Below are positions 1-11,826 of a DNA stretch of 64,000 nucleotides, in pieces (the stretch's first letter is position 1; every line of letters begins with the position of its first letter). Position numbers and translations under genes: made by a program. Under the pieces are notes generated by a model. That model saw nothing but the letters and a program-made list of their open reading frames with translations. It was not told the origin of the DNA and did not search any database. Source of the DNA: Sphaerosporella brunnea (Eukaryota; Ascomycota; Pezizomycetes; Pezizales; Pyronemataceae); contig VXIS01000015.1 in assembly GCA_008704415.1 (NCBI GenBank), positions 62,001 to 126,000 on the forward strand, written 5' to 3'.

Positions 1-1420
1 CCATCGCTTAGGGGGTGATCAACAGCAGTTATCACTCGCCCCTTCCGGCGGAAAAAAAATTAATCCCTGCTAGCCATCCGTGCCTGTTGGGGAGCCCCAA
101 CAGACGGGTAAAACCGTGGGGACAGGATACCAGGTTTCCTTTGTCCGTCATAGGCCTTTGGCCTCACTCCGATTCGCAAGATAGGAGGCACTTGGGCTAA
201 TGTCCTTGTGTACGATGTATGATTTAAACAAACAAACAAACAATAGCCATCCGTGCGATACAAAGAAGTTTTCTAGGTTGTTTTTGGCCTTATCTTTACA
301 AGAACGGGGTGCTGCACATCGAGCAAGCCATTACGAGACCGGCGGGTTTCCTTGGCGCGACAACGAGTGAGTGAGTGACTTCCTGTGTTTCGCGCGAGTG
401 ACATCGCGTGTTCGCACGATTTTCATCAGCCCCCGTGGTGGTGAGTGTTTCAACGAGCTGCAACTTTGGCGTCGCCATGCAATGGTAGAAATTCTATGGA
501 TGGCTCACTCGGCTGCGTACTTTTGGGTTTTTTTTTTTTTTTTTTTTTTTTTTTGAGATGCGGTTAGGGGGGGAGGGGTGGATTGAAAATGGCCATATGT
601 ATGGGCCCTTTTTACCGGACGGTGAAGCTATATATCACGCTCAGGTCGAAGAAATAGTTGACGCAATGGGGTTTTTTTTTTCTAGGGGAAAAAAAAAAAA
701 AAAAAAGTTGGGAGAGCAAAGTCGAGTGACATCGCGTGTTCTGCGAGTTGGCAGGCATCATGTGTTTCAGCGATTTCGTCACGCACGGCACTGTATCTCT
801 GCGACTAGCAGGCTTCAGGCTTCGGCATCGCCGCATCTCCCTGTTACTTTTTATGCCGGGTTCTACTGGCGGTTGCCGCCTCTGTTTTGGTGGTTGGGAG
901 ATATCAATGTCGCGGAGTCGGCAATGTGAGCTTTCCACCGTATAATCTCATATAACGGCTAGTAGCAAAATAATCTTTTTTTTTTTTTTTTTTTTGCTCA
1001 TATTAGCCAACACCCACCCTTATACGGGAGAGATATTTTTGGCTTACAGAGCGTTATGTTGATACATCATCGTCATAGAATTGTAAGGGCCACCACATGC
1101 TCGTTTTTCAAAACGGCCGTCCCCATACAAATCCCAAATCCCCCCAGCCAGTCCAGGAACCGGGAGCCAGCTACCCAGCGTGAAGTGTTGTGAGCAGCAA
1201 AACCAGAAAATGCCCCGGCCAACATATTTTGCGAGTAAGTTATAATCACCTCCAGACCAGAACCTTTCTCCTCACAACTCCTCTTATAGCCATCACACAA
1301 GCAAGTCTCATACATAATTCATTCCATTCCATCCATTAGAGCAGAGCCATATAAAAAACGTCATTCCAACACCAGCCATCCGGTCAATCAATCAAGACGC
1401 TCAAACACCCAACCGCAAAA
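1..1420. other. Intergenic region with homopolymers and diverged repeat copies
   Basis: I see no supported gene here. The stretch holds long T runs near 530-554 and 977-995, A runs near 689-706, and two copies of a 19-base motif (cgagtgacatcgcgtgttc) at 395 and 723. A related copy lies at about 42921. The ORFs on both strands are short and low in complexity. Confidence 0.6.
395..905 (+). repeat. Dispersed diverged repeat (copies near 395 and 723)
   Basis: The motif cgagtgacatcgcgtgttc occurs at 395-413 and 723-741, and nearly identically at 42922-42940. Similarity extends past the motif. The 395 copy shares a gagtgtttcaacgagctgc-like segment with the 42.95 kb copy. The 723 copy shares the segment around 850-905 (tactggcggttg, ctgttttggtggttgggag) with 43040-43085. 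This looks like an old interspersed repeat family with no coding capacity that I can see. Its class is unknown. Confidence 0.5.
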
Positions 1421-3272
1421 TTACACAGCGCCATACCCGCTTCCCTCGGGCCAAAGACTCTGTGTCTCACCCCTCTCCCTAACCTGCCTGGCCTCCTCCT
1501 TCAGCAAATTCTTCCTCTGCTTTCTGCCCTTAGCTCTGACAAACAGGATCAGGGCAACGCCGACCGTGGCCGCCGCTCCTAGGAGTATCAGATTCGTGGG
1601 CCTGGGGTCGCCGCCAAAGAGCTTATACGTCATCGCGTCGAGGCCGGCCTGCGAAAAGTTGAACAGTCCTGCCAAGCAAATCACCGCGCCGTAGACCTTT
1701 CCGAACGTCGCGACGCCAAAGACTTTCGCGCAGTAGTCCGAGACGACTGTGTAGTAGAAGGGGCGGTAGAGGACGAAGAGGAGGATATTGATGTACGCGG
1801 CGACGTGGGAGCACTCGATAAGGCCGAGGATACCGATGATGGTAGCAACGGTGACGAGGATCGAGAGGACCGCAAGTGTGCTGAGGGAGTCGAGTATAAC
1901 ACCGATGAACGGGATTGCAGCGAGGCCACCGAGTGGGAGCGCGATGTCAAAAAGGTGGTTGATCTTTACCGCCTCCCGGTAGGAATGCAGGAGGAATTCA
2001 TATTGCGGACGGATGGTGGCTAAAAAGTAGTTTATACGTGTCTATGCAGGTGGAGGTCATCCCATTGTCAGCCACGTCACTCGTGCTTCGCGCTGCGCCA
2101 AGCGGGGGCTAACCATCTGGATTATAGTAAACCCGGCGATGCCCCAGAACCAAAAGCTCGTGAGCTGCTTCTGCACTGGCTTGCCGTGCATAACGCCCCA
2201 AACCCCGGCTGCCTTTCGCTTTTCGCGTACGCCTTCGATGCGTTTCTGGTCGCCCTCTGGCCCGCCGAGTAATGCGTCGATTTCCGAAACCATCGACTCG
2301 TGCTCCTGTCGCTCACGGACCAAGTCGCTGTCGTGGGAAGCGAGATACTCGTTCTGGCGGTCGACGATTCCTTGCGCGACCGATGCTTGCTGCGCCAGTT
2401 CCGACGCCGTCTTGTAGCTCTGCGCCGGCATGATGAAGATTTGCACGAGGAGGATGAAAATAGGGACAATCAGGTAGCTGAGGAACCATTGCTCCAGCGA
2501 GATTCTGGCGAAACGTTCGTACAGCATTCTGTAGAGCAGGAAGATGGCAGGACTCGAGTCGAAGGCTCCCGTGAGCATCGACAAGATCAGTCCCGAATGG
2601 CGCGGAAAAGCGTTCGCGAGGTGGAAGCTAGGGATGAAGACGAAAGGACCGCCGACGGCGAGGAAGAGGTATGAGACGGGGTAGGCTGTCTCTCGTTAGC
2701 TCCTCATCTACGAGTAGGTGAATACCTTCACACGCACGATCAATGAAGTGGATGTGCTTGCTGAGGCCCATTCCTGCACATCCGAGACCAATAAACACGC
2801 TTCCGATGATGCCCGCGACTCTGGGTCCCCACTGGTCTAGTATCGTCCCTACAAGTAGAGCACACACATTCGTGGACACGGCTGCAACAGTGAACATAAA
2901 GTTCAATCGCAGCTCCTGCTGGTAACAAACGTGGACGCCCTCTAGCTCCTCATCCGGCGTGCAAAGATCCCTATAAACACCCTCTGCGACCAGTATCGGC
3001 TTGAGAGCGGCGTAGCCAAACACAATACCGGCGGAGAGGAGACAGTACATGACGGCGAGAGCGACCTGCAGCAACCGTTTCGACACCGGGACTTCAAACG
3101 CTCCCATCGGCGCCACCTGGCCGGGGCCTTCACCGATGGTTTCGAGGACTTCATGTTTGTGTCGTCTGCCGTCGTCCTTGAGGGTCTTTGTCTTTATGGT
3201 TGCGAAAGAGGTCTTGTGGCTCAGCGCGGAAGGGAAGAGACGCTCTTCCGCCATAGTTGAAGAGTGCGGCAT
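1421..3272 (-). CDS. MFS transporter, FMP42 / SLC43-like
   Basis: Membrane transporter of the major facilitator superfamily, resembling yeast FMP42 and the SLC43 amino-acid transporters. The substrate is not evident. Three coding exons join in frame: 3272-2726, 2685-2114 and 2041-1421, giving 579 residues; both introns have GT-AG ends. The N-terminal cytosolic stretch of about 50 residues is followed by hydrophobic segments (VALAVMYCLLSAGIVFGYAA, an NFMFTVAAVSTNVCALLVG stretch) and a DQWGPRVAG loop resembling the MFS helix 2-3 motif. A cytosolic central loop rich in charged residues (SHDSDLVRERQEHES) separates the two helical halves, as usual for this family. Exon 3 carries the second helical bundle and a basic tail. 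A second Met at residue 7 could also be the start. Assignment to the family is fairly secure; specificity is inference. Confidence 0.85.
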
Positions 3273-5215
3273 GACGGCGGCGGTGGGGAGGCTTTCACTT
3301 GATCTGGAGCGCTTTGGTCAGGCCTGTGTTGGAGGCAGAGGCCGCGAGGCAGCACACAGTTGAGAAGTGTAGATGACGTCTTCGTGGGAGGGTGAGGCCT
3401 CAAGGCGGGGCGTGTGTGGGTTATAATTATAGTATGTACAAGATGTATGCAATTACTTGGGGCCTCGAGGAGGAATGGATCAAGACAAAAGAGCAGTTCG
3501 AATCCGCTCCTGTCTACCGAGAAAAAAGTTCACATTGTGTTGACGTCGAAGTGATGGATCCCAGATTCTTGTTTTATGCACAACAACCCGTTCACAAATC
3601 AATGATCCGGACGGCGCCAAGCCTAAAATTGGCCCCATCAAAATTTCGGAGGTGGAAAAAAAGTGCTTGGTCGACAGCGCCCAAGGGATATCTGGTTCTC
3701 GACAATCGATTGCAAGACTTCCGGCTTTAATCTATTATTGTGTGGTTGTTGAGATAAACACAGAAACGTAAGCTTGAGTGGGGTGAAAGCCGGGTTAATT
3801 GATAGCCATTGATTTATCAACGGCCAATCGCACACGCGAATTGAGTTGGTTGTCTTGGCTTCCCACATTATGTAATCCAGGAACCGCAATCATCCAACAA
3901 TAATAAATACAGCTTTTTACTCCCATCTCCAGAGCCAAACTTTCTTCTGTGTCAACTTTTGTTTTAACTACGGTACCCTCCCCGCGATATTGCGAATGGC
4001 ATTTCATGATCGTACTGTGACCTCGAGCCCGCGTGATTATACTACCACCATCTCTCGCCCGTATCCCCACAAAATCTACCGAAACAACCCTCCAATAAAA
4101 CCGGCGAAGGACGTTATGAAATAGGGTGGCCTATTTTGCCGCCGCTGAGAGAATTGCAGAGTTGACCGCGGGTGCCGATGATTCAAGTCAATTGAGTGAG
4201 TGTGGAGTTGGTAACTATGTATCACGATGCAAATTACCGAGTGAACACGTGTGACGCTGCGCGCCTTTATTCAAACTCAAAAAACTATGTACCATCACCA
4301 CCACCACTTCTTCTGAGCAACAAAGTGCAGCCAATCACCCATCACGTAAACCCTGAACTTTCCGGTGAACAGCAGCCCCCTGACGAACCCCAAGCACACA
4401 ACTACCCAGACGAAGACGGTGGAGAAGGTTTCGAGGCCGCTCGGGCCCGGGCAGCTACACAGCAGATCTTGGGGAGTGGTGGCGGCGGTGTTGGACATTG
4501 TTACTACGGGGAGGAGATAGTGAGGGATGGGGTGTAGTGGGGAGGAGGGGTTTATAATAACTGGTATGTGTATATGGGGGGAGGGGTCTATAGCTGATAT
4601 GTGGTGGGCTGATGGAGAAAAGGGAGGAGGGGGGTTTATAGCCGGTATGCGGCGGGCGGACGGGCGGGCCGGGCCGGGTCATGATGACGGGTGGTGGGTT
4701 CGAGCTGCGCATACGCTCACATGTAGTTACAGCTCCACAACCCGAAAAGTTCAAACTCACCACCAGTATCAGCAGCAGCACACAGGCCCACTGCACAAGC
4801 AGGAGGAGCAGGTGGTGGTGGTGGTGGTGGTGCTGCTGCCCAAGGGGATATTCGCGTTTCCGATACCTCTCGAGCCTCCCAGTGGTCTTCGCTTTTCAAT
4901 TCACTCGCTGCATCTATGTACAACCGTCCAATATCAGGCACGTAGCTAGGCTTTATTTTTTTAAATTCTTTTTCCCCTCTTAGAGGCAGCCTTCAAGTTG
5001 GTGCAAACTGGGTGGTTTCCAGTGAGGCAAGCGCGAGCGTTCAACCCGCTCATGCGCCCATAACTCATTCATAACCCCGCAGACACCTCACCACCAGGAA
5101 CTTGAGTGCGGGCAGCTTAGGGGTCACGATGGACGGAGAAGTGGGTTCAACATGTATATCTCAAGGTTGTTGTCGTTGCTGCTACGATTACCACCACTTC
5201 AATTGCCGCCGTCGG

Positions 5216-5250
<35 letters not shown>

Positions 5251-5364
5251 CATCAGTTTTTTCTCTCTGGTAGATGCTTCGAAGGAGTGCAATGTTGGAT
5301 ATTAACAGAACAGAGTTGATAGTGCTATGGCTCTACTAGTAGAGTCAATGCTTTCGAATTCGAG
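3273..5364. other. Intergenic region, low-complexity
   Basis: No gene supported. It contains purine- and GGT-rich tracts (about 4480-4680 and 4810-4835) and an uninterrupted run of 34 A at 5216-5249. Overlapping ORFs on both strands around 4200-4950 are compositional. Confidence 0.55.
5216..5249. repeat. Poly(A) tract, 34 bases
   Basis: Uninterrupted A run read directly. It may be a simple mononucleotide repeat or the tail of an old retroposed sequence; no source gene is visible beside it. Confidence 0.9.
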
Positions 5365-5372
5365 ATACTGAA

Positions 5373-5877
5373 TAGTGTTGCCCATGAATGGCTTCACGTT
5401 CAAGTCATGGTTAGTAACTTTGTTCAGTAGTCATGACTTCGTTCATAACTTTGGCGTTAGTGAACAGAAAGAATAGAACAATAGGGAAAACACCCTCCAC
5501 TGCGTACTACCGCCACGCCAGACGCATATATGTGTGTGTTACAGTGTGTAGGAATCCCAAAAGTTCCCATTGTCTAAACCGCGCTCATGCCAGGACCAGT
5601 GTGGGTCAGAGTGTTCGCCTGGAGGGTTTTCAAGAGCCATTATGGCGCAGTGACTTCGCCACGGGCAAGCTCTCGAGAAATACCTGATGGTGTGGGGAGC
5701 GAACAAGCTTTCGTTGATGGCCATTGGGTTTCACTTCGAGCCAAGAATAGTTCCCATACAAAATCCACCGTGACCGGCAGTTATAAACAAAGTTATGAAT
5801 TTGGCCACCTATTTCCGTCGGAAGTCAGGTAAAAAAGTCACAGGTTACTAACATGTCGCAGGTCATGGGCAACACTA
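5373..5877. mobile_element. Non-autonomous hAT-like element (MITE), 505 bp
   Basis: The ends are perfect 15-base inverted repeats, tagtgttgcccatga. Subterminal inverted similarity (gttagtaac) lies a little further in on both sides. The element is flanked by an exact 8-base direct repeat, atactgaa, at 5365-5372 and 5878-5885. An 8-bp target duplication is the hallmark of hAT transposons. No transposase frame is present inside, so it would depend on a hAT transposase elsewhere. Perfect target duplication and termini suggest a fairly recent insertion. Confidence 0.85.
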
Positions 5878-5885
5878 ATACTGAA

Positions 5886-6843
5886 AAGTGTGTTCTTCTG
5901 ACCCTCTACTCTGGATCTAGATCTAGGAATTCGAAGGGGCTGTTTCCTGGGTATATGTGTGCCATGCCCTACGTATAAGCAGCAACACTATATATGCCAG
6001 TGTGAAGGAAGTAGATTTATTTCGACAAAATGGTTAACGTTGCGGCCCCGGGGGAGAGGGGGGGGGGGGGGTAATTGACCACGAAAACCAAAAGTTACGC
6101 GGCGTTTGACAGCCGAACGGCTGTTATTTTTTGACCAGATATAGAAGGCAGCGGAAGAATGCTGATTCTCGTTCTATGTATATATATACATAGAGGAAAA
6201 ACATGCATGAGCTACCTGGTCAGGTTTCCTCTAAAGTTATATCATCAGTCAACTCTTCAAAAGCAGTATGCAGGTTGCCCACAATCTGTTTCTTGCAGTT
6301 CCCCGACATATCTGCTAAGCGCCCCAACCTGAAACCCCGCTGCCCGCCAGCAAAGGAAGAAACGCATACCCACTAGCTGGCAGACCGAGATCCCCCACAA
6401 TTGCATGCAATTTAAACTCTTTCCATCTTTAAGTCGTAAGTATTCCTTCAAGTTTTTGTGAGGTAACTTATACTTATTGAGAGTGCCTAGATAGCCAGCC
6501 GCAAATCCGGCATGAGCTGACGATTGAAAGTTGAAACGTCTCTACTGTTCGATAAGGTTTGCACCTTGGAGTCGGCTCAGATGTCGTCGACATTAGCCAA
6601 CCCATGAGAAGCATACTCGAGTTACTCACACTCAATTCAACGCGCCAGAAGTTACCAAGAAAATAGGGTATCACTTATGTGCCTTATCCCCCGCGCCCCG
6701 CCGCTCAAAGAAATCCCACGCCCTTCAGCCCGCATAAGCAGCTCCCGTAAATCAAACGAACGCCTCCTGCTCCTTCCCAAACCCATCCCAAAACAAAAAG
6801 GAAAAAACGACAAACAAAAAACAAAAAACAAAAGAAAATGGGA

Positions 6844-6875
<32 letters not shown>

Positions 6876-7147
6876 GACTGTGTGTTATAGACCAACAACC
6901 CCAACCGCCGCCGCCGCCACGCCTGCGTGAACATCACCATCATCCCTGGATGCGCTAGAAAAAAAAAATCGGCGGAGCTGTATGATCGTTGATTTCCGTA
7001 TGTATGAATGAATGAGTATGTAGCTCCGACCCCGAAGCTGTGTGCAGTTGTGCGGTTGTGATTTTTCGAATTCGTCATTACCGTCTGTAGGTATATATGT
7101 GCCCGCAGCCCTCCGTCCCCCTCGCCTGCATAGCGGGGGGAGGGCAC
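5886..7147. other. Intergenic region with TA microsatellite
   Basis: No gene supported. A G run lies near 6059-6071 and a (TA)n microsatellite at about 6843-6872. ORFs here are short and on both strands. Confidence 0.5.
6843..6872. repeat. (TA)n microsatellite
   Basis: About fifteen consecutive ta units read directly, 3' of the small membrane-protein gene. Confidence 0.85.
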
Positions 7148-7536
7148 TTATTGCACACCCCTCCCAATACTCGGAATCGGATTAAGCAGCTGCCACGCGA
7201 CCAGTCCCGCAATCAACGCGGCGAGCCCCAGCACCACGCTCACGATGATGTAGATCTTGATGCGTTTCCGTTTCTTCAGTCGCAGTAGCTGCTGTGCTTC
7301 TTCTTCTCTGTATGCAGCTTCGCCATCAGCATCTATCTCCCTCTCTCTTCCCCCCCCTTTCGATGTGGGGAGCGGACGGCTTACGTGCTCGCCTGCGCTT
7401 GTTTCTCCGGATCTGCGAGGGATTCGTATGATGGTGGATTTGGCGACGGAGGAGCGGGAGCCGGATGGGACCGTGGCGGCATCGGCGTAGCGTTAACGTT
7501 AACGTTGGCCATGTGCATGGGCTCTGGTGCTGCTGG

Positions 7537-7573
<37 letters not shown>

Positions 7574-7629
7574 GGTACCGGATGCGAGCGTGGCGGCATG
7601 GGGAGGGAGGTCATGTTTGTGTCCGACAT
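7148..7629 (-). CDS. Small tail-anchored membrane protein with PY motif
   Basis: Unrecognised small protein of 145 residues built from two exons, 7629-7385 and 7340-7148. The donor is GTAAGC and the acceptor lies in an AGAGAG stretch, chosen because it keeps the frame. Residues 1-60 hold two copies of PMPPRSHP separated by a polyalanine run of about 12 residues encoded by a GCN repeat. A PPSY sequence (PPxY, the WW-domain ligand used by Rsp5/Nedd4 ligases) precedes the exon junction. The C-terminal exon has an acidic stretch, a basic KKRKRIK cluster and one hydrophobic segment (IYIIVSVVLGLAALIAGLVA) close to the stop, so it looks like a C-tail-anchored protein facing the cytosol. An upstream in-frame Met exists, but the one at 7629 is preferred because little extra sequence is gained. 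Function unknown. Confidence 0.6.
7529..7572 (-). repeat. CAG/CTG trinucleotide repeat encoding polyalanine
   Basis: A nearly pure GCT/GCA repeat on the plus strand reads as an uninterrupted alanine run in the minus-strand gene. Such tracts vary in length between strains. Confidence 0.75.
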
Positions 7630-7669
7630 ATCTCGAGAGCTCCTCAAGGAAGTTTATCACTATGTACTT

Positions 7670-7707
<38 letters not shown>

Positions 7708-9873
7708 GGGGGAACTGCTCTGCTCAAATACCTCCCCCTCCCTCCCCCCCCCCAATCTGCAGAAGGAGTGAGTGCATATAAGCTTTTTGTTTTTGTTTGG
7801 GAGGTAAGCTGGAGTCTTAGTGCCGGCGGCTGCGGTTGGTCGGCATGGCACGAGAGCTGCCGTGATTGGTTGCGAGCCCCGTGGGGCATGGGTTAACGTG
7901 ACGCGGCCCCCCCTTGGCGGAAAAAGCTTGACATGCCATGCCATGCATGTCTTGAATATTCATTCCTTCGTGTGTTACAAGTTGCCGACCCCGTGGCCAC
8001 CATCATCGATGGGAAAAAGTTACCTCCCCAAAAATCCAAGCGCATCAAGTGGCTGAAATTTAAGAGGTGCAAATCACCAGATCACCCTCCCGCAGGCTTT
8101 CTCGCTTCGCTTCGGCTGAGCTATGTTTAAATTTGGGTTTCCACCCATACGCAGGTATATTCTAACTAAGTGCTCACATCGTAGCCGCCCGCCCAAATTC
8201 CCGTTTTACTCGCCCCAAAACCAGAGCCCCCCCCCCCCCCGAGGAGCAGGGCGATTCTGATGACACCGCGCGCCAAAGGAGCCCCAACGTTCACCCAGCG
8301 CCTCCACAGTCCGTTACGTTACTCTGCCATGCGCACTTCAAGGGCAGGCACGGTGACCCATCACTCGTCCCCTAATCCTACTTCTCGGATCTTGATAAGA
8401 TGGTGCGGTAAAAAAAAAAGCGAAGGCAAGCTGGGATATCGATCGGGTGCGGCGGGCCATCGACGGCTATGTATATTGATAGGCCCATACCTAACCAGGC
8501 CGGCCACTTGCTACATACATATTTCCCTTCGGCCCGCGCCATCTGAGCTCGAATAATCGACTCCGCAAACCCCTCTCTGATCCAGTAGTTAGAGCCATCT
8601 TCAGCCACTACATTTATTTATACCTTTCCACATTCTCTCCAAATACTCACCAGCCCCCCCCCCCACACCACTGACGTGCAGAATCTTGCCAAACGTGCAG
8701 CGTGAACAGCTGCGCGAGGGATATCGTCAAAGGAAAGATGCCCCCCACGGGTTGATTGATCTTGAAAACACACACTTTGGGGGGGGGGGGGGCAACCCAA
8801 CCCAATCCAGACAAGGAAATTTTGGCCGCAAAGAGCAGGCCCGTATCGTGGAAGGCAGTGGAGACTGTGCTACAATGGACGGGCAAAAAAAAAAAAAAAA
8901 AAAAAAGAGACGAAGGATGAATACAGAGACATTCCATTGCATCAGCGTTGCCACCATCACCACCACTGGCAGCGGACACAAGTCCTCTCCAACCAGAGCC
9001 GAGTGAGAATCCGGCAGAAACCCGTTCTCGTTGGGGAGGAATCTCTACTTCTACTCTAGAAAATGATCGAAAGGAAAACTCGCGGACGATCAAGACATTT
9101 TTTTTTTTTTTTCCCCTTCTTGAACAGGACAGACAATACTTGAAACAAGTTGTGCATGCAGGAGGAAAATGAGGCAACATTGAAGTGTGACTCCAATTCT
9201 GTTGCATGGTATCGGTGGGAAGGAGGTTATGGAACCCCATAATGAACGCCATGGTGAAAACATGTCGAACACTTTTTCGACTTTGTGAAGGTTTCTGTCA
9301 CGTGGTTGGGTTGATCGACAAGCCAGCAAGCGATATGCGAGTGAGATTCAATGAAAATTGACCGCCAAACATTTTGACTGAATGTCCGCCGCCGTGAGTA
9401 CCTCTACTCGCCGCCTTTAATCCCAATTCTCGCCGTCTCCCAGAGTCTCAGTGACAGCTCAATACCCCGCACTGACATCACCCAACTTCTACCCACCGTT
9501 TCCTTTCAACGTCGGACAGCAAATCCTTGCTTTCTGAATGATGGATTCAATTGTTGCAGCGAAGCCATCCATTACAAGAACGACCAAATAAAGTACGTCT
9601 AGGTGGGAATATAGAGAACAATACACAACAATCGTGGGCCTGCGTCAGCCGTGACAACAGCACCGTCCATGGAAACAGAAAGAAAAGAAGTCAGAGGCGC
9701 ATGCAACCCAACCAGAAAAAAGAAAAAGAAAAAAATCCGTTCCCTTTATCCCGCCTCAACCAACCCAAGAAGATCCATGATTTCATTCACATGGTTTTTG
9801 AACTGTACGAAAAGGGAAACCTAGCAAAACACCAGTAACCGCACCGCTCCTATAGAACCCGAAGCGCAACTTT
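7630..9873. other. Intergenic region with homopolymers and CT microsatellite
   Basis: No gene supported. It includes a (CT)n run at about 7673-7704 just upstream of the small membrane-protein gene, G or C runs near 8228, 8657 and 8780, and A or T runs near 8885 and 9100. No promoter element can be called with confidence. Confidence 0.5.
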
Positions 9874-11826
9874 TTAGTGCTCCAGAAGCCTGCAGCGACG
9901 TTAGATACCAAGCACAGACAATGTAATTCTGATGGTGAACTAACCGCAATGAGCCCTGGACGACAACGTTCTCCAAGATACTTCCAGGAGGGATATCGAT
10001 CGTGCTGCCTTCGTTGGCAACAATGATGACAGTTCCTGTTTGTGATTAGCTTCAGGTTCGCGGTTGCCGAAGAGAAAGATGCTCACCCTTGAGCGTCACT
10101 CCGCGGCCAAGGTTGACGGCACCAGTGATGGTCAGGTGATCAAGCTCCAATATCCTGGGAATGCTGGACACTCTCTTCTGGAAGTCGGACACCTTCTTAA
10201 AGTGAGATCCAAGCTTGATGAGAGGCGCCGGTCCGAAGCGGGCCGAGTCCATCATCAGCTGTCCGTGCTTCATGGAGTACAGGTCACTCTTGACCAACAT
10301 CAGGTCCGAGCAGGTCTTGACGGGCAAGAAACGCTTGCGGGGCACGTTGACACCGTGGGCGTTCTTGAAGTGACGGATGGCAGCACCGACCGCAGTCTCG
10401 AGCTGGATGACAGACAAGTCGGACTCGCCAGACTTGTCCGCGGGAATGGACTTGGAGTTAGGGATGATCTCAAGCTCCAACTCGTGGTTCTGAACAACAC
10501 GCTTGATAGCCTGGAGGTTAAGCCAGATATTGTTCGTGTTGAAGTAGCGGAACTTCTTGATGGACTTGAAGTCCTGCACGTGCTCCTTGGGAACCTGGGC
10601 AATCTCGAGCAGACGGACGGTTCCCTCGTAGTCGATGATGGTACCACCCTTAACGTCGGCCTTGGTCTTGTCCGTAAGCTCCATGATGTACTCCGCCTCG
10701 GTCTCGACCATGTGGCCCAAGATGCCCAAATCCACAACTGCACCCAAGTTGTCAACGTTGCTGAGGAACAGGTACTCAATTCCCCGGTTAATCAGCTCAT
10801 CCAGAATACCCGAGTTCTCGAGAGACTCGAAAACGTCACCGTGTCCAGGTGGGTACCAGTCACCAATGGCCGAGTTGTAGGACTTGGGCACGGGAAGAAG
10901 CGAGTCCTTGGCAACACGGGGGTAGCGTGACTGGTTGAACGTGATGATATCAACGTTGTGACCCTCGTACTTTTTGATGATGTTGGCAGTGTCGTCATCG
11001 GTGTTGAACGAGTTCATCAGGATGAAAGGCACGTTAACACCGTAGATGCGGTTCAGGTACTCGATCTGCCTGACGGACAAGTCCAAGAACGACATGCCCT
11101 CACGGACCTCAATGACGGACTTGGGACCGACGCAACCCATGGAGGTTCCGAGACCACCATTCAGCTTGAGAACGGCAAGCTTGGAGAGGAGCTCGGGGTT
11201 CTCGCGCTTGGAGAGGTTTTCGTAAGAGACGACCTGGGAGGCCTGGGGAGGCTGGATGCGGTCCCATTCCCTACACACATCAGCACTTGATCGACGCCAA
11301 GGTGTCAATTGATGCTCACAGAGTGGTGCCCTTAGCCTTGTCTTGGAGATACCGCCTGAACAAGGCAAAGAAGTTGTCCATCTCAGTCTCAAACTTCTGT
11401 TGAGCCGCAACCATCACTGTCAGCACTCAACCACCATCACCACCACCACCACCGCCGCCGCCACCACCACCATGCGACCACCTCCGAACCGACGGGAATC
11501 GATCGTACCTGCTTAGTCTCAGGGTCCTCAACAGTGTCCGCCAGCTTGTTCAAGGCATTGCGCATCTGGCTCGCAGCCACCGACGTCGAGGTGTTGTCGA
11601 AGGCCTATCGGACCGCAATTAGATTAGTTAGCTTCCAATTGCCACAAAACTTCTCGAAGCAAACCGGTCACATTTTCGCTGCCGTAACACTGAGGTCCAA
11701 TTCAACGCACGGGGAAAGACTTACGAACGAAGACTGGGACTTTCCGTGTCTCCTTCCGGTGCTGGGAACATCCAATCCACCCATTTTTGCGGAGTTCTGA
11801 ATTGCAAGTTCTTTGATTGAAGTCAT
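9874..11826 (-). CDS. UGP1: UTP-glucose-1-phosphate uridylyltransferase (UDP-glucose pyrophosphorylase)
   Basis: Makes UDP-glucose from UTP and glucose-1-phosphate in the cytosol, feeding cell-wall glucan, glycogen and trehalose synthesis. Six coding exons join in frame: 11826-11725, 11604-11509, 11396-11320, 11270-10087, 10035-9945 and 9889-9874. They give 521 residues, the usual fungal length. The nucleotide-binding signature [16 protein letters not shown] lies near residue 120. The substrate-binding core continues with FNQSRYPRV and the WYPPGHGD segment. Exon 5 encodes part of the left-handed beta-helix ([20 protein letters not shown]). The last coding exon is only 16 bases and supplies LLEH plus the stop, matching my recollection of the family C-terminus. 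The start at 11826 (MTSIKEL) was preferred over an upstream in-frame Met at 11889. All splice sites are GT-AG. Confidence 0.95.

Noticed and set aside
3490..3520. T-arm-like hairpin around gagcagttcgaatccgctc
   Set aside because: Only the T-arm matches; no D-arm or acceptor stem is found within tRNA distance.
10064..10930. Long plus-strand ORF antisense to UGP1
   Set aside because: It lies wholly opposite a well-supported conserved coding exon and is a codon-composition shadow with no family features.
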